64,000 nucleotides of DNA from Chitinophaga parva (GTDB taxonomy: Bacteria; Bacteroidota; Bacteroidia; Chitinophagales; Chitinophagaceae): the NCBI RefSeq assembly GCF_003071345.1, contig NZ_QCYK01000003.1, positions 682,001 through 746,000 on the forward strand, read 5' to 3'. A program made the position numbers and the translations under genes. The first letter of the stretch is position 1. Each line of letters begins with the position of its first letter. This document shows positions 1 through 8,517 of the stretch, one piece after another. The notes below the pieces were generated by a model. The model was not told where the DNA came from, ran no database searches, and was given only the letters and a program-made list of their open reading frames with translations.

Positions 1-151
1 TGTTTAAGTTGTCTTGAAAAATACATTCCCCAAAAAGGCGGTATATGCCCCGTTTTTTTATTGTAAATTCATAAGGTATCAACAATACGCTGGAGCATTA
101 CCTTTTTCTGATTCAATCAAACTTTTATTCAGCCATCTAAATCTGCTTAAC

Positions 152-1789
152 TTGAAAAGAAGAGACTTCCTGCAATGGACGGGCATGGGGCTGGGCGCCA
201 CCATGTTGTCCGGTATGCCGCTGGTGGGCAAAGCATTGCCCCTGGACGCACCGTGGTACACGGTAGATGCAGCCATCAAAAAGCAACTGGCCGATGTGGC
301 CCTCAATGCCGCCCGCAGCAAAGGCGCTACCTATACGGACGTGCGCATAGGCCGCTACCTGAACCAGTTTATCATTACCCGCGAAGACAAGGTAGAGAAC
401 GTGGTGAACACTGAGAGCTACGGCATGGGCATCCGCGTGATAGCCAATGGCAGCTGGGGCTTTGCGGCCACAGACAAGCTGGATAACGACAGCATTGCCC
501 ATACGGCCGCACTGGCCGTGGCCATTGCCAAGGAAAACTCCCGCCTGCTCTCTGAGCCGGTACAACTGGCCCCGCAAAAGGGTTATGGGGAAGTAAGCTG
601 GAAAACGCCGATTGAAAAGAATGCCTTTGAAGTGCCCATCAAGGAAAAGGTAGACCTGCTGCTCAATGTGAATGCCGCCGCCATGAAAGGAGGCGCGGAT
701 TACATGAACAGTTATCTTTTCCTGGTGAATGAGCAGAAATATTTTGCATCGTCCGATGGGTCTTACATAGACCAGGACATTCACCGGATCTGGCCCACCT
801 TTACCATTACAAAAATTGATAAAGCCACCGGCAAATTTGAAACGCGCAATGCCCTGAGTGCCCCGGTGGGCATGGGTTACGAGTACTTGTTGCCCCGGCC
901 GGAAGATAAGATCCACGGTATTTCCACGCTGTACAAAAAACGGTACGATATGGTGGAAGACGCCGCTCAGGGCGCTAAACAGGTGGCGGAAAAAATGGCC
1001 GCCAAAAGCGTGGAGCCGGGCAAGTACGACCTGATCCTGGACCCTTCTCACCTCTGGCTTACCATTCATGAAAGCGTGGGCCATCCCACGGAGCTGGATC
1101 GTGTGCTGGGCTATGAAGCCAACTTTGCGGGCACCAGTTTCTTAACCCTCGATAAATGGGAATCCAGGAATTTCCAGTTTGGCAGCAAGCATGTAAACAT
1201 CAAAGCGGATAAAACACAGCCAGGCTCCCTCGGCGCCGTGGGTTATGACGATGAAGGGGTGGGCACCCAGGAATGGGACCTGATCAAAGACGGGGTGCTG
1301 GTCAACTACCAGGCCATCCGCGACCAGGCGCATATCATTAACCTTCCTGCATCGCAAGGCTGCTGCTACGCGCAAAGCTGGAGTGATGTGCAGTTCCAAC
1401 GCATGGCCAACGTGTCATTGCAGCCGGGCAAACAAACCCTTTCCCCCCAGGATATGATCAAGAACGTGGAGAAAGGCATTTACATCATTGGTGACGGATC
1501 GTTCTCCATTGACCAGCAACGCTACAACTTCCAGTTTGCCGGCCAGCTGTTTTACGAGATCAAACAGGGTAAGATCGTAGGTGCATTGAAAGATGTAGCC
1601 TACCAGGCCAATACCCGCGAATTCTGGAACAGTTGTTCCGCTGTGGCAGACAAGAACGACTACCGCCTGGGCGGCTCCTTCTTTGACGGTAAAGGCCAGC
1701 CCATGCAGGCCAGCGCGGTTTCCCACGGCTCGTCCACCGCACGTTTTGATAAAGTGAACGTGATCAACACCGCCAGGAAAATCGGGTAA
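152..1789 (+). CDS. tldD: TldD-type metallopeptidase with Tat-like signal
   Basis: TldD/PmbA-family zinc peptidase, 545 residues from a TTG start at 152. That start is chosen because it gives a twin-arginine leader (KRRDFLQ, then a hydrophobic stretch to about residue 30); the frame stays open further upstream, but that part looks non-coding. The family's HExxxH zinc motif is present as HESVGH at residues 306-311. In known pairs TldD and TldE form a heterodimer that degrades unfolded peptides and matures some peptide antibiotics. The partner gene starts 42 bp downstream, so the two are probably an operon. A Tat-type leader would place this protein outside the cytoplasm, unlike E. coli TldD. 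The family call is firm; the start and export are inferred. Confidence 0.9.
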   Translation: MKRRDFLQWTGMGLGATMLSGMPLVGKALPLDAPWYTVDAAIKKQLADVALNAARSKGATYTDVRIGRYLNQFIITREDKVENVVNTESYGMGIRVIANGSWGFAATDKLDNDSIAHTAALAVAIAKENSRLLSEPVQLAPQKGYGEVSWKTPIEKNAFEVPIKEKVDLLLNVNAAAMKGGADYMNSYLFLVNEQKYFASSDGSYIDQDIHRIWPTFTITKIDKATGKFETRNALSAPVGMGYEYLLPRPEDKIHGISTLYKKRYDMVEDAAQGAKQVAEKMAAKSVEPGKYDLILDPSHLWLTIHESVGHPTELDRVLGYEANFAGTSFLTLDKWESRNFQFGSKHVNIKADKTQPGSLGAVGYDDEGVGTQEWDLIKDGVLVNYQAIRDQAHIINLPASQGCCYAQSWSDVQFQRMANVSLQPGKQTLSPQDMIKNVEKGIYIIGDGSFSIDQQRYNFQFAGQLFYEIKQGKIVGALKDVAYQANTREFWNSCSAVADKNDYRLGGSFFDGKGQPMQASAVSHGSSTARFDKVNVINTARKIG

Positions 1790-1831
1790 GGGTTCATCAT
1801 CTAACAATTCAACTATCTAACAATCTTAATC

Positions 1832-3166
1832 ATGTCTATACTTAGCAGAGAACAATGCGAAGCCTTGCTGAAGAAGGTGCTGGGCTATTCAAAGGCGGAT
1901 GAGTGTGAAGTGAGCATTTACGGGGCGGATAGCGGCAATATCCGTTTTGCCCGCAACGCAGCGTCCACCAGTGGCGGCGTGTTTCAGACACAACTGGCGG
2001 TGAGCGCCACTTTTGGGAAGCGCAATGGCATAGCCACCATCAATGAATATGACGATGCATCGCTGGAAAAAGTGGTGCGCCGCGCAGAGGAACTGGCCCG
2101 CCTGGCGCCGGAAAATCCGGAGTATGTAGGCATCCTGGGCCCGCAGCAATACAAGGAGAGCAAGCGTTTTATTGATGCCACCGCCGCCATAGATCCTAAA
2201 TGGAGGGCGGATGCCGTATCGGGCGTATTGCAGGTGGCAAAGGATAACAAGCTTACCGCGGCGGGTTTCCTGGAAAACAGCGCGGCTTATTCCGCGATGG
2301 CCAATAGCAAGGGCTTGTTTGCCTATGATACCGCTACCAATGTAAACTTCAACGTGACCATGCGCACGGCCGATGCACAAGGCTCCGGCTATGGCACCAA
2401 GGGATACAACGATGTGAGCCAGCTGGATGTACCCGCTATTGCCAAACGGGCAGCGCAAAAATCGGCCGGCTCTGCCAATGCTAAAGCCATAGAGCCGGGC
2501 AAATACACGGTGATCCTGGAACCCGCTGCCGCCATCGTGCTGCTGGAGAACCTCGCATTTGGGATGGACGCCCGCAGCGCGGATGAGGGCCGCAGTTTCC
2601 TGAGCCTGCCCGGTGGCAAAACCAGGCTGGGAGAGAAGCTGGTGGACGAGCGTGTCAATATTTACAGCGATCCCTTTAACCCTGCACTGCCCACCAGCAG
2701 CTACAACCAGGATGGGCGCCCTATGGAGCGTACCTCCTGGATAGAGAACGGGGTGGTAAAGAACCTGGCCTACAGCCGCTACTGGGCAGAAAAGAAAGGC
2801 GTGAAAGCTGTGCCCCAGGGCGATGCATTCATCATGGACGGTACCAATGCCAGCCTGGAAGAGCTGATCAAAAGCACCGAGAAAGGCATATTGGTAACGC
2901 GGCTCTGGTACATCCGCGAGGTGGACCCGCAGACCCTGCTTTTCACCGGCCTTACCCGCGACGGGACTTTCTACATTGAGAACGGCGAGATAAAATACCC
3001 GGTGAAAAACCTGCGCTTCAATGAAAGCCCGGTGATCATGCTCAATAACCTGGAGGCATTGGGCAAGCCGGAACGCACAGTGAGCGGGGAGTCCAGTACC
3101 CACGCCATGGTACCGCCCATGAAGCTGCGCGATTTTACGTTTACGTCATTATCAGACGCAGTATAA
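1832..3166 (+). CDS. PmbA/TldE-family metallopeptidase-like subunit
   Basis: 444-residue TldD/PmbA (U62) family protein, starting MSILSREQCE. It lacks the HExxxH zinc site of its upstream neighbour, as expected for the TldE/PmbA subunit that shapes the heterodimer without binding zinc. Family features include the EPGKYTVILEP segment near residue 230 and a C-terminal half containing RLWYIREVDPQT. No leader peptide is visible, which is odd if the TldD partner is exported by Tat: it would have to travel by hitch-hiking, or the TldD leader is not used. It follows tldD by 42 bp on the same strand. Confidence 0.88.
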   Translation: MSILSREQCEALLKKVLGYSKADECEVSIYGADSGNIRFARNAASTSGGVFQTQLAVSATFGKRNGIATINEYDDASLEKVVRRAEELARLAPENPEYVGILGPQQYKESKRFIDATAAIDPKWRADAVSGVLQVAKDNKLTAAGFLENSAAYSAMANSKGLFAYDTATNVNFNVTMRTADAQGSGYGTKGYNDVSQLDVPAIAKRAAQKSAGSANAKAIEPGKYTVILEPAAAIVLLENLAFGMDARSADEGRSFLSLPGGKTRLGEKLVDERVNIYSDPFNPALPTSSYNQDGRPMERTSWIENGVVKNLAYSRYWAEKKGVKAVPQGDAFIMDGTNASLEELIKSTEKGILVTRLWYIREVDPQTLLFTGLTRDGTFYIENGEIKYPVKNLRFNESPVIMLNNLEALGKPERTVSGESSTHAMVPPMKLRDFTFTSLSDAV

Positions 3167-3449
3167 GCGTTGCATGCTTATTACGCCTGGCGGGCACTGG
3201 TGGTTGCTTTGCAGCAAACGGGCCCCGCCTGGTGGATATTACTGGCAAGTGCCGGCCCCTGTGGCTGGCATTTGCTGTTTTTACCCTTTTCCTTGTACTA
3301 TTTGCCGCCTATTTTTTCGTTACATCCGGCGCACCATGCGGTGTAGTGTTTGCAAACTGGCTATGGTGGCTGGTTTTGCCGGGTATTGTGTGCCGGAAGT
3401 GCAGTAACAGGGGCGGAGGGCGGCCGGGCGCAAAACAGCCGAAACGATG
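3167..3449. other. Intergenic region without a convincing gene
   Basis: Gap between the TldE-like gene and the first NDH-2. Two overlapping short open frames run through it on the plus strand. One has hydrophobic stretches but begins with GTG, runs over the likely ndh promoter and ends in an arginine/glycine-rich tail. I see no ribosome site or family match and do not call a gene. Confidence 0.4.
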
Positions 3450-3457
3450 TATCTTTG
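3450..3457 (+). promoter_or_regulatory. Candidate -7 element for NDH-2
   Basis: TATCTTTG matches the Bacteroidota -7 consensus TAnnTTTG and lies about 50 bp before the chosen ATG at 3509. No good -33 TTTG is seen at the expected distance, so this is only a candidate. Confidence 0.45.
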
Positions 3458-3508
3458 CGGTACGATTTTAGAACGAACGACGGGACTCAAGCCTTAAAGC
3501 AATTGATT

Positions 3509-4849
3509 ATGACACCAATGGAACACCTGGACACCAGCGGCCCACTGCCTAGGGTAGTGATTGTAGGAGGCGGATTTGCGGGGCTGGAAGTAGCCAAAAC
3601 CCTGCGCAAGGCCCCGGTAGACGTGCTGCTGATCGACAAGCACAATTACCATACATTTCAGCCCCTGCTTTACCAGGTTGCATCCGGGGGTATAGAGGCT
3701 GAGTCGATCGCATTCCCCATCCGCCGCATTTTTTCCCGACAAAAGAATTTCATGTTCCGCATGGCGGAAGTGCTCCGGGTAGAGCCGGAGGAAAACCTGG
3801 TCCATACCGAGATCGGGCCTATCCGTTATGATTACCTGGTGATCGCAACCGGTGCGGATACCAACTTCTTTGGCAATGAGCAGATCAAGCACTACTCTAT
3901 GCCCATGAAGAGCATTCCCGAGGCCCTGAACCTGCGCAGCCTCATCCTGCAGAACCTGGAAGCTGCCCTGGTAGAGCCGGACCCCGAAAGGAAAAAAGCC
4001 CTCATGACCTTTGTGGTGGTGGGCGGCGGCCCTACCGGTGTGGAGCTGAGCGGTGCGCTGGCAGAGCTGCGCAACAAGGTACTGGTAAAAGAATATCCTG
4101 AACTGGATGCCAGTGAAATGCGGGTATTCCTGGTAGAAGGCAAACCGCGTGTACTGGGCACCTTCACGGAGCAGGCTTCCGCAAAAGCGGCGCATTTCCT
4201 GCGCAAAATGGGCGTAGACGTAAGCAATGGTGTGCACGTACAAAGTTATGACGGGTATGAGCTCCGCATTGACGACGGCCGCTGCATCCGCACCCGCAAC
4301 GTGTTGTGGAGCGCCGGGGTAATGGGCGCTGCACCTCCCGGTATTGAAAGCGGGGCCGTAGTACGGGGCAACCGCCTGCAAACGGATGAATTTTTCCGTG
4401 TAAAAGGGCTCGATAATGTATTTGCCATCGGCGACGTATCGGTAGTGGTAACGGAGGCCAACCCCGAAGGCTACCCCGGCGTAGCGCAGGTGGCCATCCA
4501 GCAGGGCATGCAACTGGCCAGGAACCTGGTGCGCCTGCTGAAACAGGAGCCACTGAAACCCTTCAGATATTTCAACAAAGGCTCCCTGGCCACCATTGGC
4601 CGTAATAAAGCGGTGGCAGACCTGGGCTTCATCCGTTTCCAGGGCTTCTTTGCATGGCTGGTGTGGATGTTTGTACACCTGATGTCGCTGGTAGGGGCGC
4701 GCAACCGCCTCATTGTGTTCATCAACTGGGCCGGTAGTTATTTTACGTTTAACAGTATTACCCGCCTGATCATCCGTCGCTATGACCGTGGCAGCGTGCC
4801 TAAACCGGCAGCGCCGAAAGAGGAAGTGAAAGCTGCGCAGCAGGTATAA
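3509..4849 (+). CDS. ndh: Type II NADH dehydrogenase (NDH-2)
   Basis: Single-subunit flavoprotein that passes electrons from NADH to quinone without pumping protons. The N-terminal FAD dinucleotide fold is visible as VVIVGGGFAGLE near residue 17. The second (NADH) fold is FVVVGGGPTGVELSG near residue 168. A FAIGDV flavin motif and a C-terminal amphipathic/hydrophobic segment for membrane association follow. The ATG at 3509 (MTPMEHLD) is chosen because the FAD fold normally begins within about 20 residues; the longer frame upstream covers the likely promoter. 446 residues, normal for NDH-2. A paralogue lies at 11390-12739. Confidence 0.9.
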   Translation: MTPMEHLDTSGPLPRVVIVGGGFAGLEVAKTLRKAPVDVLLIDKHNYHTFQPLLYQVASGGIEAESIAFPIRRIFSRQKNFMFRMAEVLRVEPEENLVHTEIGPIRYDYLVIATGADTNFFGNEQIKHYSMPMKSIPEALNLRSLILQNLEAALVEPDPERKKALMTFVVVGGGPTGVELSGALAELRNKVLVKEYPELDASEMRVFLVEGKPRVLGTFTEQASAKAAHFLRKMGVDVSNGVHVQSYDGYELRIDDGRCIRTRNVLWSAGVMGAAPPGIESGAVVRGNRLQTDEFFRVKGLDNVFAIGDVSVVVTEANPEGYPGVAQVAIQQGMQLARNLVRLLKQEPLKPFRYFNKGSLATIGRNKAVADLGFIRFQGFFAWLVWMFVHLMSLVGARNRLIVFINWAGSYFTFNSITRLIIRRYDRGSVPKPAAPKEEVKAAQQV

Positions 4850-4870
4850 CGGATGACAGGGGCCAATAAA

Positions 4871-4910
4871 AAAACAGCCGCAAAATCACATTTTGCGGCT
4901 GTTTTTATTT
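4871..4910. terminator. Bidirectional intrinsic terminator
   Basis: Perfect stem AAACAGCCGCAAAA / TTTTGCGGCTGTTT with a TCACA loop, flanked by an A-run and a T-run. It sits between the converging NDH-2 and HxlR genes and could serve both strands. Confidence 0.85.
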
Positions 4911-4928
4911 TACAATCCAGTTATTTCC

Positions 4929-5315
4929 TTACGCTTCCACGGTCACCGGTACTGCGCATTCGTCGCGCTCAAAGATGTCGCCGGCAAAGTGGCAAAGGCT
5001 TTCCAGCATATTAGACAGCTCCATGCCTTTGTCGGTCAGCGCGTAGGTAACCTTAGCGGGTACACCAGCGTGCTGCTGTTTGGATATTAAACCATTTTTT
5101 TCCAGGAGCTTTAAACGGTCGGAGAGAATGTGATCGGTGATATGTTCCAGCGCTTCCTTGATGCTGGAGAAGCGGTCGTTGCCTTCTTCAATGGTGAACA
5201 GTACGTCCGTGATCCAGCGCTTGCTCAGCAGATAGATCAGCTCATTGAGGGCGCAGCGGCTTTCAAGGAATTCCTGGTTCAGGTAGTTGGATGAATTCGT
5301 CTTGCGTGTGGCCAT
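4929..5315 (-). CDS. HxlR-family winged-helix regulator
   Basis: 128-residue HxlR-type regulator. The N-terminal part contains a cysteine (SRCALNELIYLLSKRW), as in redox-sensing HxlR members. The winged helix then follows with the typical segment HILSDRLKLLEKNGLI and a YALTDKG wing. It is transcribed divergently from a zinc alcohol dehydrogenase, so that gene is the likely target. A long imperfect inverted repeat lies in the shared 188-bp region. HxlR proteins often sense aldehydes or electrophiles through cysteine, which would suit an alcohol/aldehyde reductase target; that link is inference. Confidence 0.88.
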   Translation of the reverse strand: MATRKTNSSNYLNQEFLESRCALNELIYLLSKRWITDVLFTIEEGNDRFSSIKEALEHITDHILSDRLKLLEKNGLISKQQHAGVPAKVTYALTDKGMELSNMLESLCHFAGDIFERDECAVPVTVEA

Positions 5316-5365
5316 CGCTTTCTTTTTTGTTAGTTACTATTTAATCGGTGAGTTGTTGGCTACTT

Positions 5366-5446
5366 TGGCCAGATGATGTTGCTTTGTAATCCGAGACCCG
5401 AATGATAGGAGAAAGAGGAGCAAATTGGTGGAGCAACATCTGACCA
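5366..5446. promoter_or_regulatory. Inverted repeat in HxlR/ADH divergent region
   Basis: TGGCCAGATGATGTTGCT (5366-5383) is nearly the reverse complement of AGCAACATCTGACCA (5432-5446), apart from a 3-bp insertion and one mismatch. Two inverted copies in the divergent promoter region suggest a paired HxlR operator. Seen in the sequence; the binding is inferred. Confidence 0.5.
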
Positions 5447-5503
5447 ATCCGCTGCAATTTACCTATTAATGAGCAAATTAACCAAAACCAAACCAAACAA
5501 TTT

Positions 5504-6547
5504 ATGATTGCAGCAAAAGGCTATGCGGCACCAACGCCCTCCGCGCCACTGGCACCGTTCAGCTTTGAACGCAGGGAAGTAGGCCCCCACGATGTACAGA
5601 TCGAGATCCTGTACTGCGGTGTGTGCCACTCTGATCTTCACCAGGCCCGCAATGAGTGGGGCGCCGGCATCTTCCCGATGGTGCCCGGGCATGAGATCGT
5701 AGGCCGCATCGTGAAAGTGGGAGACCATGTGAAGAAATTCAAGGTAGGAGACCTGGCCGGCATCGGCTGTTTTGTAGACTCCTGCCGTACCTGCCCCAGC
5801 TGCCAGGAAGGCCTGGAGCAGTACTGTGAAGTAGGATCTGCCTCCACTTACAATGGTACCGAAATGGATCGTAAAACGCCCACTTACGGCGGTTATTCCA
5901 ACACCATCGTGACCGACGAAAATTACACCCTCAAAGTAGCGCCCAACCTGCCCCTGGACCGCGTAGCGCCCCTGCTCTGCGCCGGCATCACCACCTGGTC
6001 CCCCCTCCGCCACTGGAAAGTAGGCAAAGGACACCAGGTAGCCATTGTAGGCCTGGGTGGCCTGGGCCATATGGCCGTAAAGCTGGCCGCCTCCCTGGGC
6101 GCGGAAGTGACCGTGCTGAGCACCTCTGCCAGCAAGGAAAAGGACGCAATGGACCTGGGTGCCCACCATTTCGTAGTAAGCAAGGACGCCGAGGCGATGA
6201 AAGCGCAGCGTGGCCGCTTCGACTTCATCCTCGACTGCGTATCGGCTCAGCACGACCTGAACCTGTACCTGTCGCTCCTGAAACGCGACGGTACCATGGT
6301 GATGGTAGGCGCACCGCCGGCACCCGAGGCAGTGCATGCATTCAGCCTTATCCCGGGCCGCAAGACCCTGGCCGGCTCCATGATAGGCGGCATTAAAGAA
6401 ACCCAGGAAATGCTGGACTACTGCGCGGAGCACAACATTGCCTCCGATGTGGAAGTGATCGCCATCAAAGACATCAACACGGCGTATGATCGGATGCTGA
6501 AAAGCGATGTGAAATACCGGTTTGTGATAGACATGGCCACCCTCTAA
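5504..6547 (+). CDS. Zinc-dependent NAD(P) alcohol dehydrogenase (YahK/CAD-like)
   Basis: 347-residue medium-chain dehydrogenase. Catalytic-zinc residues are visible in CGVCHSD and GHE near residues 39-67. The structural-zinc cluster CRTCPSCQEGLEQYC follows near residue 95. The Rossmann fold GLGGLGHMAVKLAASLGA lies near residue 183, followed by STSASK, a pattern common in NADPH-preferring aldehyde reductases. The closest family is YahK / cinnamyl alcohol dehydrogenase-like aldehyde reductases. It is divergent from the HxlR gene, which probably regulates it. The substrate cannot be read from the sequence. Confidence 0.9.
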   Translation: MIAAKGYAAPTPSAPLAPFSFERREVGPHDVQIEILYCGVCHSDLHQARNEWGAGIFPMVPGHEIVGRIVKVGDHVKKFKVGDLAGIGCFVDSCRTCPSCQEGLEQYCEVGSASTYNGTEMDRKTPTYGGYSNTIVTDENYTLKVAPNLPLDRVAPLLCAGITTWSPLRHWKVGKGHQVAIVGLGGLGHMAVKLAASLGAEVTVLSTSASKEKDAMDLGAHHFVVSKDAEAMKAQRGRFDFILDCVSAQHDLNLYLSLLKRDGTMVMVGAPPAPEAVHAFSLIPGRKTLAGSMIGGIKETQEMLDYCAEHNIASDVEVIAIKDINTAYDRMLKSDVKYRFVIDMATL

Positions 6548-6560
6548 AACACTGGTGGAA

Positions 6561-6587
6561 AAGTCGGGGTGCTGCCCCGACTTTTTC
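6561..6587 (+). terminator. Intrinsic terminator after alcohol dehydrogenase
   Basis: Nine-bp stem AAGTCGGGG / CCCCGACTT with loop TGCTG followed by TTT, starting 14 bp after the stop codon. Confidence 0.8.
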
Positions 6588-6637
6588 ATTACCTTAGGCC
6601 CGCATTCTTGTTCCACCTAAAACTATAAACGCTAACC

Positions 6638-7936
6638 ATGAAGAGTACTATTCTCCGCCTGCTGATCGGCATGGCGCCTGTACTAAGTGCCCCGGCCCTG
6701 CTCCACGCTGCAAAGCCCGTGCATGAAGGTGATAAACCCGCAAAGGCTGCCCCGGCCGTAGTGAACGCAGGCCTGAAACTGCCCGCAGGCTTCTCCGCTA
6801 CCGCTATCATTGAAGGCCTGCCCCAGCCCCGCCATATTGCCGTGAATAAAAATGGCGACGTGTATGTGAAACTGGGCAAACTGAAAGACGGTAAAGGCAT
6901 TGTGCAGCTGCACCAGGATGCAGGCGGCAAAGCCACGATCGAAAAGGCGTTCGGCGATTTCCGCGGCACCGGTATGTACCTCAAGAATGGTTTCCTGTAC
7001 GCGTCTTCCGATGAAGAAGTGTTCCGTTTTAAACTGGATGGCAGCGAGAACGTAGCCGATGAAACGCCTGAAAAACTGGTGACCGGCCTGCTGAGCCGCG
7101 GTGAGCACGAAGCAAAGGCCATCCTGGTAGATAATTCCAACCGCCTGTTTGTGAACATCGGCGCTTATTCCAATTCCTGCCAGGGCGAAGACCGTAAAAA
7201 GGGCTCCATGGGCGTGCAAGGCTGCCCTATCCTGGACTCTGCCGGCGGTATCTGGGAATTTAAGGCAGACCAGGCCAACCAGCACTATGGCGATGGCTCC
7301 CGCTACGCCACCGGCCTGCGCAACGTGGTAGGCATGGACTTCAACTATACCAACAACGAACTTTTTGTGATGCAGCATGGCCGCGACCAGCTGCATGACC
7401 TCTTCCCTGATATGTATACCGTACAGCAATCTGCCGAACTGCCGGCGGAGTGCATGTACATGGTAAAGAAAGGGGACGACTGCGGCTGGCCTTATATCTA
7501 CTACGACCAGTTCCAGCATAAAAAGATCCTCGCACCGGAATATGGCGGCGATGGCAGGAAAACAGCCGGCGAAAAGGCAAATGACCCGGTAATGGCCTTC
7601 CCCGGCCACCTGGCACCTAATGGCCTCCTGTTCTACACGGGTACCCAGTTCCCCGCCAAATACCACAACGGTGCTTTCATTGCCTTCCACGGCAGCTGGA
7701 ACCGTGCCCCGCAACCCCAGGAAGGTTACTATGTGGTGTTTGTTCCATTCAAAGACGGCAAGCCTTCCGGCAAATGGGAAGTATTTGCAAACGGTTTTGC
7801 CGGCGTGGAAAAGATCACCTCTCCCGGCCAGGCAAAACACCGCCCCTGCGGCCTGGCACAAGGCCCTGATGGCTCACTCTACGTTTCTGACGATGCCAAG
7901 GGCACTATTTATAAGATCACTTACAAGGGTAAATAA
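6638..7936 (+). CDS. Secreted sorbosone dehydrogenase-like (PQQ-type beta-propeller) protein
   Basis: 432-residue protein with an N-terminal signal peptide (cleavage probably after LLHA, near residue 24). The rest is a beta-propeller of the L-sorbosone / soluble glucose dehydrogenase type. Typical segments are LPAGFSATAIIEGLPQPRHI, YATGLRNVVGMDF, HGRDQLHDLFP, GDDCGWPYIYYD and FIAFHGSWNR. Members oxidise sugars or aldoses in the periplasm, usually with PQQ. A class I cytochrome c starts 3 bp after the stop codon, so the pair probably passes electrons directly into the respiratory chain. The substrate is unknown and PQQ dependence is inferred from the family. Confidence 0.85.
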   Translation: MKSTILRLLIGMAPVLSAPALLHAAKPVHEGDKPAKAAPAVVNAGLKLPAGFSATAIIEGLPQPRHIAVNKNGDVYVKLGKLKDGKGIVQLHQDAGGKATIEKAFGDFRGTGMYLKNGFLYASSDEEVFRFKLDGSENVADETPEKLVTGLLSRGEHEAKAILVDNSNRLFVNIGAYSNSCQGEDRKKGSMGVQGCPILDSAGGIWEFKADQANQHYGDGSRYATGLRNVVGMDFNYTNNELFVMQHGRDQLHDLFPDMYTVQQSAELPAECMYMVKKGDDCGWPYIYYDQFQHKKILAPEYGGDGRKTAGEKANDPVMAFPGHLAPNGLLFYTGTQFPAKYHNGAFIAFHGSWNRAPQPQEGYYVVFVPFKDGKPSGKWEVFANGFAGVEKITSPGQAKHRPCGLAQGPDGSLYVSDDAKGTIYKITYKGK

Positions 7937-7939
7937 AAT

Positions 7940-8434
7940 ATGAAGTATTTCCTGGCGGCCGGCGCGCTGCTGCTCAGTATGAGCCTGCAGCCTGCTGCCG
8001 CACAAACGAAGAAACCTGCTACCACGACAAAACCCGCTGCGAAGGCTGCGACTAAAACTACCGCCAAACCCGCTGCCGGCGGAGGTCTTAGCGCATCTAT
8101 AGCCAGGGGGAAAGCAGTGTACACGCAATATTGCCTCACCTGCCACCAGGTAGACGGAGGCGGGGTGCCACGGATGAACCCACCGCTGATCGCGACAGAT
8201 TACGTGACCGGCGACGATGCGCGCCTGGTCAAAGTGATCCTGCAGGGCTTCAGCGAGAAAGTGGAAATTGAGGGCGACATTTATTCCAACACCATGCCCG
8301 CCCACAACTTCCTTACGGACCAGCAGATAGCTGACGTGCTCACCTATGTGCGCAAGAGCTTTGGTAACAAGTCCAAAGCCGTGCAGCCAGACCAGGTAAA
8401 GCAGGTGCGCGCTACGCTGCCGGCCACCAAATAA
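7940..8434 (+). CDS. Periplasmic class I c-type cytochrome
   Basis: 164 residues. A signal peptide (to about residue 21) is followed by a low-complexity Lys/Pro/Ala/Thr linker (residues 24-47), then a cytochrome c fold. The haem-binding motif is CLTCH at residues 65-69, and Met119 (NTMPAHNF) is the likely distal ligand. The gene begins 3 bp after the sorbosone-dehydrogenase-like gene, so translational coupling is likely. Its probable role is to take electrons from that enzyme. The linker may tether the haem domain flexibly. Confidence 0.9.
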   Translation: MKYFLAAGALLLSMSLQPAAAQTKKPATTTKPAAKAATKTTAKPAAGGGLSASIARGKAVYTQYCLTCHQVDGGGVPRMNPPLIATDYVTGDDARLVKVILQGFSEKVEIEGDIYSNTMPAHNFLTDQQIADVLTYVRKSFGNKSKAVQPDQVKQVRATLPATK

Positions 8435-8461
8435 CAGCTTGCACACCAGCAAAAAATACAA

Positions 8462-8502
8462 CCGCGGGCCCGCCTTCTGACAGGCGCGGGCCCGTGTTTT
8501 TT
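8462..8502 (+). terminator. GC-rich terminator after cytochrome c
   Basis: GC-rich stem built from CGGGCCCGCC and GGCGCGGGCCCG (one bulge) followed by TGTTTTTT, 28 bp past the cytochrome stop codon. It separates the dehydrogenase/cytochrome pair from the NIPSNAP gene. Confidence 0.75.
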
Positions 8503-8517
8503 ACATCCACACCTGAA

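Noticed and set aside
3174..3471. Short hydrophobic open frames between the TldE-like and NDH-2 genes
   Set aside because: They start with weak codons, overlap the likely ndh promoter and have no recognisable pattern beyond one or two hydrophobic stretches.
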